From Hyphomicrobiales bacterium (GTDB taxonomy: Bacteria > Pseudomonadota > Alphaproteobacteria > Rhizobiales > JAJFHC01): DNA of 20,454 nucleotides. Each line of letters opens with the position of its first letter. The stretch's first letter is position 1. This document shows positions 15,937 through 20,454 of the stretch, one piece after another. Both the position numbers and the translations under genes were made by a program. The notes below the pieces were generated by a model. The model was given only the letters and a program-made list of their open reading frames with translations. It was not told the origin of the DNA and did no database searches. The stretch spans positions 1 through 20,454 of the forward strand of contig JAJFHC010000089.1 of assembly GCA_021775835.1 (NCBI GenBank), written 5' to 3'.

Positions 15937-15977
15937 TGTATACGTTTAAGATATACACCGTTATGTATATGTTAAGG
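15937..15977. promoter_or_regulatory. Cluster of TGTATA/TATACA half-sites, candidate regulator operator
   Basis: Three hexamers of one type lie in the gap between the divergent B12-type regulator and the chemotaxis gene: TGTATA at 15937-15942, TATACA at 15952-15957 and TGTATA at 15964-15969. The outer two extend into similar 14-mers, TGTATACGTTTAAG and TGTATATGTTAAGG, 27 bp apart. CarH-type proteins bind several near-direct repeats with a TnTACA-like core, which TATACA fits. Assigning this operator to the neighbouring regulator is inference. Confidence 0.45.
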
Positions 15978-16108
15978 GTATGCAACTATTCAAAGTATCG
16001 GACTGAGTGGACGGTCGGACCGGTTTCGGCTGCTGGGGAAAAATTGTGTCGGAGAAGGACGGCGTCGCCAGGCGTTGGGCCACGCTCCGCCAACTGCGAG
16101 GCACAATC

Positions 16109-18265
16109 ATGATACTAGGGACATTTGCAAGGTTTTCGCGGCTTTCAACGAAGCTGCCACTCTTTATGGTCGGGCTGGCCCTGCTCGTCGCCAGTGCGGT
16201 CGGTATGGCGGCGTTTGTCACTGCGCAAAAGAATTCGCAAGACATGATCGAGGCTCGGATGGGCGCGCTGTTGCAGGCGAAGAGCCACGAGCTCGAATTG
16301 TACCTCACGGGCATTGAACAGGATCTGCGTGTGGTTTCGGAAAACCCGACAGTGATAGAAGCGATTCATGCATTCGACACAGCTTGGGATACGCTGGGAT
16401 CGGGTCAAGGCGAGCTCCTGCAAAAGGCTTACATTGAAGACAACCCTCACCCTCTGGGCGAGAAGGAAAAGCTCGATACCTCAACGACGGCGGGTGGCTA
16501 CGACGCGGTTCATGGTCAATATCATCCCTGGTTGCGTAAATTGTTGAAAGAGCGTCAGTATTACGACATCTTCCTGTTCGATCTGGACGGCAACCTGGTC
16601 TACACGGTCTTCAAGGAACTCGACTACGCAACCAATCTGAACAGGGGAAAATACAAGAATACCGATCTCGGCAACGCCTTCCGGGCCGCAGCCGACAGCT
16701 CAGCAAAGGGATCGATCTCCTTTTTCGATTTCAAGCCTTATGCGCCATCCCACGGTGCGCCGGCAAGTTTCATGTCGACCCCTATTTTCGATGGCGACCG
16801 CAAGGTGGGCGTGCTGGTGTTCCAGATGCCGATCGACGTCCTGAATGAATTGATGTCCAGCGCCAAAGGTTTGGGTACGACCGGAGAGGTCATGATTGTC
16901 GGCGCCGACAATCTGATGCGCAATGACTCGTTGTTCACCAAGGACAACGACATTCTGAAGACATCCATTGAAAATTCCGCCGTTTCATCGGCGATCGGTG
17001 GTTCATCCGGTCAGACGATTGCCACCGGTTATCGCAACCTGGAACTGGACTTCGTGGCGATGCCGTTTGTCTATCAAGGGACGAAATGGGCACTGGTCGC
17101 AGCTCAGGATACTGCCGAAATCAACGCGCCAGTCATATCAATGGGACAGAAGATTCTGCTGATTACATTGGTCATGATAGCCATTTCCGGAGCGGTCGGA
17201 CTTTTCCTGTCGCGTTCCATTACCCGCCGGATTGTCGCCCTGGTGGGCACCATGACCAAGCTTGCGCAAGGTGACACTGACGTGGAACTTGCCGTCGATG
17301 ACCGCCAGGACGAAATCGGCGACATGAGTCGCACCGTCACGATCTTCCGTGACAACGCACTCGAGCGTGCAAAATTGCAGTACGAGAACGACCGCAACAG
17401 CGAGGCCGGGCGGGACCGGGAACATCGGGTCGATGCCCTCATTGCACAATTCAAGAGCGCAATTGCGGTATCCATCGGCGAACTGGGATCCAACTCGGTT
17501 CAGATGAAAGACACTGTGGCGGCAATTTCCGATGCAGCAACGGCCACGTCGACGGAAGCCGGCAACGCCAATGCGGCATCGGATGATGCGTCCCAGAACG
17601 TTCAGGCAGTGGCTGCGGCGGCCGAGGAACTGACAGCGTCGATCGGCGAAATTTCGATGCAGATCACGGAAACCAACAACATTGTCGACCGCGCGGCTAC
17701 AGCCGCTGAAGTTACCGATGCGAAAGTTGGACAGCTTTCCGGTGCGGCGCAGAAAATCGGCGAGGTCGTGTCGCTCATTGAAGACATCGCGGCCCAGACG
17801 AACCTGTTGGCACTCAATGCGACAATCGAGGCCGCCCGGGCCGGCGAGGCCGGCAAGGGCTTTGCTGTTGTCGCGTCCGAGGTCAAGAACCTCGCGACCC
17901 AGACGGCCGGCGCAACCGAAAGCATTGGTGAACAGATCAAGGAGATTCAAAGCGAGACCGATACTGCGGTCGCCGCCATCCAGGAAATCTCCGAAATCAT
18001 GAAGGACGTCACGGGAAGCTCATGTGCCATTGCAGCGGCAATCGAGCAGCAAGGCGTGGCAACCGCCGAGATCTCGCGAAATGTCAATCGGGCCGCAATG
18101 AGCTCAAACACGGTCTCGGAAAGCATGAGTGGTGTCACGTCTGCAGCGTCTGAAACCGCCCATTCAATCAGTCAGATTGAGCACGCCGCTGAAGGTGTGG
18201 AAACGCAGGCAAACCAGCTTCGCTCCGTAGTAGACAAGTTTCTGGTTGAGGTGGCGGCGGCCTGA
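16109..18265 (+). CDS. Methyl-accepting chemotaxis protein with periplasmic sensor domain
   Basis: The product has 718 residues from the ATG at 16109, which has GAGG seven bases upstream. An in-frame GTG at 16007 would add 34 unconvincing residues. Transmembrane helix 1 is at about 17-38, followed by a large periplasmic sensor (40-345) with Cache-like features ([47 protein letters not shown]). Helix 2 is at 348-368, then HAMP to about 420, and a long coiled-coil signalling domain. The conserved hairpin tip ([20 protein letters not shown]) is at about 564-583. It should sense a small ligand and control CheA. No CheR-tethering pentapeptide is visible at the C-terminus ([11 protein letters not shown]). 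No other che genes are nearby, so it acts as an orphan receptor. The ligand is unknown. Confidence 0.93.
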   Translation: MILGTFARFSRLSTKLPLFMVGLALLVASAVGMAAFVTAQKNSQDMIEARMGALLQAKSHELELYLTGIEQDLRVVSENPTVIEAIHAFDTAWDTLGSGQGELLQKAYIEDNPHPLGEKEKLDTSTTAGGYDAVHGQYHPWLRKLLKERQYYDIFLFDLDGNLVYTVFKELDYATNLNRGKYKNTDLGNAFRAAADSSAKGSISFFDFKPYAPSHGAPASFMSTPIFDGDRKVGVLVFQMPIDVLNELMSSAKGLGTTGEVMIVGADNLMRNDSLFTKDNDILKTSIENSAVSSAIGGSSGQTIATGYRNLELDFVAMPFVYQGTKWALVAAQDTAEINAPVISMGQKILLITLVMIAISGAVGLFLSRSITRRIVALVGTMTKLAQGDTDVELAVDDRQDEIGDMSRTVTIFRDNALERAKLQYENDRNSEAGRDREHRVDALIAQFKSAIAVSIGELGSNSVQMKDTVAAISDAATATSTEAGNANAASDDASQNVQAVAAAAEELTASIGEISMQITETNNIVDRAATAAEVTDAKVGQLSGAAQKIGEVVSLIEDIAAQTNLLALNATIEAARAGEAGKGFAVVASEVKNLATQTAGATESIGEQIKEIQSETDTAVAAIQEISEIMKDVTGSSCAIAAAIEQQGVATAEISRNVNRAAMSSNTVSESMSGVTSAASETAHSISQIEHAAEGVETQANQLRSVVDKFLVEVAAA

Positions 18266-18300
18266 CGGCAGTCAAGGTCGAACGCCTGATCAGTCCCGTA

Positions 18301-18419
18301 CCCGTTTCCCGGTCGCCCGCAAGGGCGAGCCGGGATCTTACCAAACGCAGACTTCAGAGATTGGAACGGTCCCGGTTCAGCGATGCAGCACTGACGTGCC
18401 GCATCGCGCCCGGGAAACG
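18301..18419. repeat. 119-bp structured repeat element, copy 2
   Basis: Same element and orientation as 14780-14898. The single difference is T at 18313 where copy 1 has G (14792), which breaks one pair of the terminal inverted repeat. It begins 36 bases after the chemotaxis-receptor stop codon. Both copies are followed by the octamer CAGAACGG, at offsets differing by three bases, so homology may extend slightly beyond the inverted ends. The near-identity of an untranslated sequence implies recent copying or selection on the structure. Confidence 0.9.
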
Positions 18420-18482
18420 GCGATCAGAACGGCGGTTCACACCGTCGGGCGCTCTGAAAAGGTAGGTCATGGAAGGGAAGGA

Positions 18483-18547
18483 AGCAGCGGCGCGTATAGC
18501 CTTTGGCTCGGGGGCAATATAAGCGTCTGGTACCGTTTGCCGCTGCT
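18483..18547. repeat. Nested inverted repeat upstream of the bufferin-like locus
   Basis: A 9-bp perfect inverted repeat, AGCAGCGGC (18483-18491) and GCCGCTGCT (18539-18547), encloses a small hairpin AGCC-TTT-GGCT (18498-18508). No T run follows in either direction, so it is not a typical terminator. It may be a leader structure, an RNA fold or chance. Confidence 0.4.
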
Positions 18548-18550
18548 GTG

Positions 18551-18564
18551 TCTCATAGATGAGA
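18551..18564. promoter_or_regulatory. Palindrome TCTCATAGATGAGA
   Basis: Six-base perfect arms flank a central AG. The size and symmetry would suit a dimeric regulator site upstream of the YHS/bufferin genes, but it is about 270 bp from the first start codon, and no known operator consensus is matched. Offered only as a candidate. Confidence 0.25.
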
Positions 18565-18830
18565 ACGATTTCACCTTTGTGCCACAACTCTTAACAAATG
18601 TTTAACATGTCCTCGCCAATCTGCAAATGAACGTGTATTTTCTCTGATGGTATTCGTCTCCGCTGGCGTCATGGGGTGACCTCAAACCGTCACAAAGACG
18701 TGGCGTAATAACGGTCAACTCACGGCGATTTGAAAACGGCGTTGGTTGAACATGGCAGGCCTCGTCGTTACGTGTGCTGAACAAATTCAAGATTGCCCTT
18801 TCAACTGACTTCAAAAAAAGGATGATATAC

Positions 18831-19373
18831 ATGCTTCGCGTTTTGACCTTGACTGCAGCACTGGCCGCCTTCTCCATGGGATCGGCAATCGCCGGCGAGC
18901 AATATGTCGATGAAACCGGCTTCGCCGTCAGCGGCTACGACGTGGTCGCCTACCACAGCCTGAAACAGAATCCGTACGGCACCCGCCAAACCCCTGCTGT
19001 ACCCGGCAAGGCCGCCATCACAGCGGAATATAATGGGGCCAAATGGGCTTTCTCTTCGACTGAGAACCGTGACAAGTTTAAGGCGGATCCGGCCAAATAC
19101 GCACCCCAGTTCGATGGTCATTGCGCCTACGGTATCGCCCAGGGCGGCAAGGTGCCGGCCAACCCCAACCTCTGGCGCCTCCTTGACGGCAAGCTGTTCG
19201 TCAACATCACCCCCAACGTCGTTGGCTTCTGGGAAAAAGACGTTCCCGGCAACATCAAGAAGGCCGGCAAGAAATGGGTCTCGCTCGAAGGCAAGGGCGC
19301 GTCCTCCAAGAAATGGACCGCGATCAAGGCCAATGACGGCACCTACACCACCCAGGCACCGGTTGCCAACTGA
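18831..19373 (+). CDS. Exported YHS-domain protein
   Basis: The 180-residue protein starts with a signal peptide ([22 protein letters not shown]). The body resembles the periplasmic YHS-domain family: [65 protein letters not shown]. The C-terminal part ([25 protein letters not shown]) is typical of the same proteins. YHS domains are linked with metal, often copper or heavy-metal, handling. The position directly before a bufferin-type precursor makes a shared metal-homeostasis role likely, but that is inference. The start has AAGGA eight bases upstream; an ATG three codons earlier is too close to that site. The bufferin gene follows after 88 bases containing a hairpin. Confidence 0.85.
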   Translation: MLRVLTLTAALAAFSMGSAIAGEQYVDETGFAVSGYDVVAYHSLKQNPYGTRQTPAVPGKAAITAEYNGAKWAFSSTENRDKFKADPAKYAPQFDGHCAYGIAQGGKVPANPNLWRLLDGKLFVNITPNVVGFWEKDVPGNIKKAGKKWVSLEGKGASSKKWTAIKANDGTYTTQAPVAN

Positions 19374-19391
19374 GGCGAATAATTGCAAAAA

Positions 19392-19413
19392 GACCGTGGC
19401 TTCGGCCACGGTC
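19392..19413. terminator. UUCG-capped hairpin between the YHS and bufferin genes
   Basis: A perfect 9-bp stem (GACCGTGGC 19392-19400 / GCCACGGTC 19405-19413) is closed by TTCG. On the plus strand it is preceded by an A run and not followed by T, so on that strand it more likely acts as an RNA stabiliser or leaky attenuator between operon genes. On the minus strand the same hairpin is followed by TTTTT and would be a good intrinsic terminator, although no minus-strand gene ends here. Confidence 0.6.
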
Positions 19414-19461
19414 GTCCCTCACGATCATCTACAGACTTCACATCAGGAAGAGGTATCAGTC

Positions 19462-19788
19462 ATGAAAAAACTTGCTTTCACCAGTGCCATGATCGTCGGC
19501 GCCGTTGCAACCGCCGTATCGGCCGCCAATATCGAACCCGCCGACGCCGCTGCCAAGGAAAAGTGTTTCGGCATTTCCCTGGCCGGACAGAACGATTGCG
19601 CGGCCGGCCCCGGCACGACTTGCGCAGGCACATCCGTAATCGACTACCAGGGCAACGCCTGGACGCTGGTCCCTGCCGGCGACTGCGTAAAATACGGCGA
19701 TGGACAGCAGTCCGCGGAATTCAAGCTCCCTGAAGACCGCAAGGGTTCGCTTGAAGCCCTTAAGCGCGATCTTCCTCAGGAAGGCTGA
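19462..19788 (+). CDS. bufA1: Bufferin-like RiPP precursor (DUF2282, BufA1 type)
   Basis: The 108-residue protein has a Sec-type signal peptide ([21 protein letters not shown]) and a mature part with exactly four cysteines: C35 ([10 protein letters not shown]), C46 (QNDCAAG), C54 (TTCAGTS) and C75 (PAGDCVKYG). KCFG, then NDCA, then CAG, then W-x-x-VPAGDC is the hallmark of DUF2282. Members of this family (bufferins) are exported peptides whose cysteines are modified by an MNIO enzyme and which bind copper. The acidic and basic C-terminal tail (from about 82) extends beyond the usual core. AGGAAGAGG eight bases upstream sets the start. The MNIO gene follows after nine bases, supporting precursor-enzyme coupling. 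Modification and metal binding here are inferred from the family. Confidence 0.9.
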   Translation: MKKLAFTSAMIVGAVATAVSAANIEPADAAAKEKCFGISLAGQNDCAAGPGTTCAGTSVIDYQGNAWTLVPAGDCVKYGDGQQSAEFKLPEDRKGSLEALKRDLPQEG

Positions 19789-19797
19789 GCAGGGCCC

Positions 19798-20454
19798 ATG
19801 GCCGGTTTAGCGGAAAATATCGAACGGGCCGGCCCTCAGGGCCGGCCCCAGTCGATTCCGCCGAGCGCCGGTGTCGGGCTCAAGGCCGAGCATTACACGT
19901 CGATCCTTGAACACAAGCCGAACGTCGGCTGGTTCGAGATCCACGCCGAAAACTACATGGGCGAAGGCGGCCCGCCACACCACTATCTGGAACGGGTGCG
20001 GCGCGACTACCCGGTGTCGCTGCACGGCGTCGGCCTTTCCATAGGCTCGGCAGGCTCCCTCGACCGGGAACACCTGGCGCGGTTGAAGACCGTCAACGAC
20101 CGTTACGAACCGGGACTGTTCAGCGAACACCTGGCATGGTCGACCCATGACGGCCAGTTCATGAACGATTTGCTGCCGGTGCCCTACACTTCAGAAACAC
20201 TCAGCCGCTGTGCCGATCACATCGATCTGGTGCAGGAGACGCTCGGCCGCCGCATGCTGCTGGAGAACCCGTCCACCTATGTGACGTTCGAGGACAGCAC
20301 CATGTCTGAAATCGAATTCCTGAACGGCCTCGTGGCGCGGACCGGATGCGGGCTGCTGCTCGATGTCAACAATGTCCATGTTTCGGCGACAAACCACGGG
20401 TATTCGGCGGAAGAATACCTCGATGAGTTTCCCATCGGCGATGTTGGCGAAATC
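19798..20454 (+). CDS. bufB1: MNIO (DUF692) RiPP-modifying oxidase, partial at window end
   Basis: The first 219 residues are present; the gene runs off the window, and family members are about 280-300 residues. DUF692 landmarks occur in order: GVGLKAEHY (25-33), [10 protein letters not shown] (45-54), [11 protein letters not shown] (74-84), FSEHLAWS (108-115), LLPVPYT (125-131), LLENPSTY (154-161) and [12 protein letters not shown] (187-198). The histidine, glutamate, aspartate and asparagine residues in these blocks form the multinuclear iron site of the TIM-barrel fold. The enzyme oxidises cysteines of the bufferin precursor, giving heterocycles in characterised members. The start is nine bases after the precursor stop, with AGGG just before it. 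The usual partner (BufC, DUF2063) would be expected immediately downstream, beyond the window. Confidence 0.92.
   Translation, partial: MAGLAENIERAGPQGRPQSIPPSAGVGLKAEHYTSILEHKPNVGWFEIHAENYMGEGGPPHHYLERVRRDYPVSLHGVGLSIGSAGSLDREHLARLKTVNDRYEPGLFSEHLAWSTHDGQFMNDLLPVPYTSETLSRCADHIDLVQETLGRRMLLENPSTYVTFEDSTMSEIEFLNGLVARTGCGLLLDVNNVHVSATNHGYSAEEYLDEFPIGDVGEI

Larger units (their letters stand above)
18266..18830. other. Long intergenic region between the chemotaxis gene and the bufferin-like locus
   Basis: This 565-bp region holds the second copy of the 119-bp repeat (18301-18419), a nested inverted repeat (18483-18547) and a 14-bp palindrome (18551-18564). An AT-rich stretch around 18580-18615 follows (TTAACAAATGTTTAA). 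I see no convincing protein gene. An open frame at 18246-18605 simply runs through the repeat. The promoter for the YHS/bufferin genes should lie between about 18565 and 18815. I looked for a SigF-like ECF promoter and did not find a clear one. Confidence 0.55.

Noticed and set aside
18246..18605. 119-codon frame through the second repeat copy
   Set aside because: It starts inside the chemotaxis gene, has no ribosome site, and its middle is just the repeat.
18600..18830. SigF/ECF-type or EcfG-type promoter before the YHS gene
   Set aside because: I looked for GTAACC/CGAA and GGAAC/CGTT pairs with proper spacing. The nearest candidate (GAAC and CGTT near 18747-18768) has the wrong spacing and one mismatch.

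Overview
The window looks like chromosomal DNA of a free-living alphaproteobacterium, possibly of the Hyphomicrobiales or Rhodospirillales. This is inferred from gene content and a mostly high-GC coding style, not from any marker gene. Two stretches (about 140-2760 and 6600-8000) are visibly AT-richer than the rest and carry genes that are less easily placed. No integrase, transposase or phage gene is present, although the window opens with a tRNA gene.

Layout. 1-139: terminator-like hairpin, then tRNA-Arg(ACG). 140-2817: a minus-strand outer-membrane beta-barrel gene with a good terminator, and a minus-strand SAM-dependent methyltransferase, separated by long gene-poor stretches. 2818-4923: a large GT-C/AftB-like membrane glycosyltransferase (+). 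4969-6579: a GMC flavin oxidoreductase (-). 6759-7880: an exported protein built of about three and a half internal repeats (-), which I cannot assign. 8133-11510: a complete four-gene polar amino-acid ABC importer operon (binding protein, two permeases, ATPase), with a stem-loop after the binding-protein gene. 11515-12924: an MscS-type channel with an N-terminal BON domain (-). 13079-13651: a VOC/glyoxalase-fold enzyme (+). 13807-14715: an EamA/DMT exporter (+). 14914-15822: a MerR-type regulator with a cobalamin-binding domain of the CarH/LitR type (-). 16109-18265: a methyl-accepting chemotaxis protein (+), divergent from that regulator. 18831 to the end: an exported YHS-domain protein, a bufferin-like (DUF2282) RiPP precursor, and the start of its MNIO (DUF692) modifying enzyme, cut by the window edge.

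Three things deserve most attention. (1) A 119-bp element occurs twice, at 14780-14898 and 18301-18419, with one mismatch. It has 14-bp inverted ends and several internal stems, and behaves like a recently mobile, structured intergenic repeat. (2) The B12-binding regulator carries the Wx9EH and ExHxxG motifs of light-sensing CarH/LitR proteins. A cluster of TGTATA/TATACA half-sites sits in the gap it shares with the chemotaxis gene. (3) The right end is a bufferin-type metal-binding RiPP locus (precursor plus MNIO) preceded by a YHS-domain gene.

The neighbouring units otherwise look like independent transcription units rather than one pathway. Start codons were chosen by Shine-Dalgarno spacing and family N-termini. 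Several (methyltransferase, glycosyltransferase, MscS, chemotaxis protein) remain debatable and are flagged.
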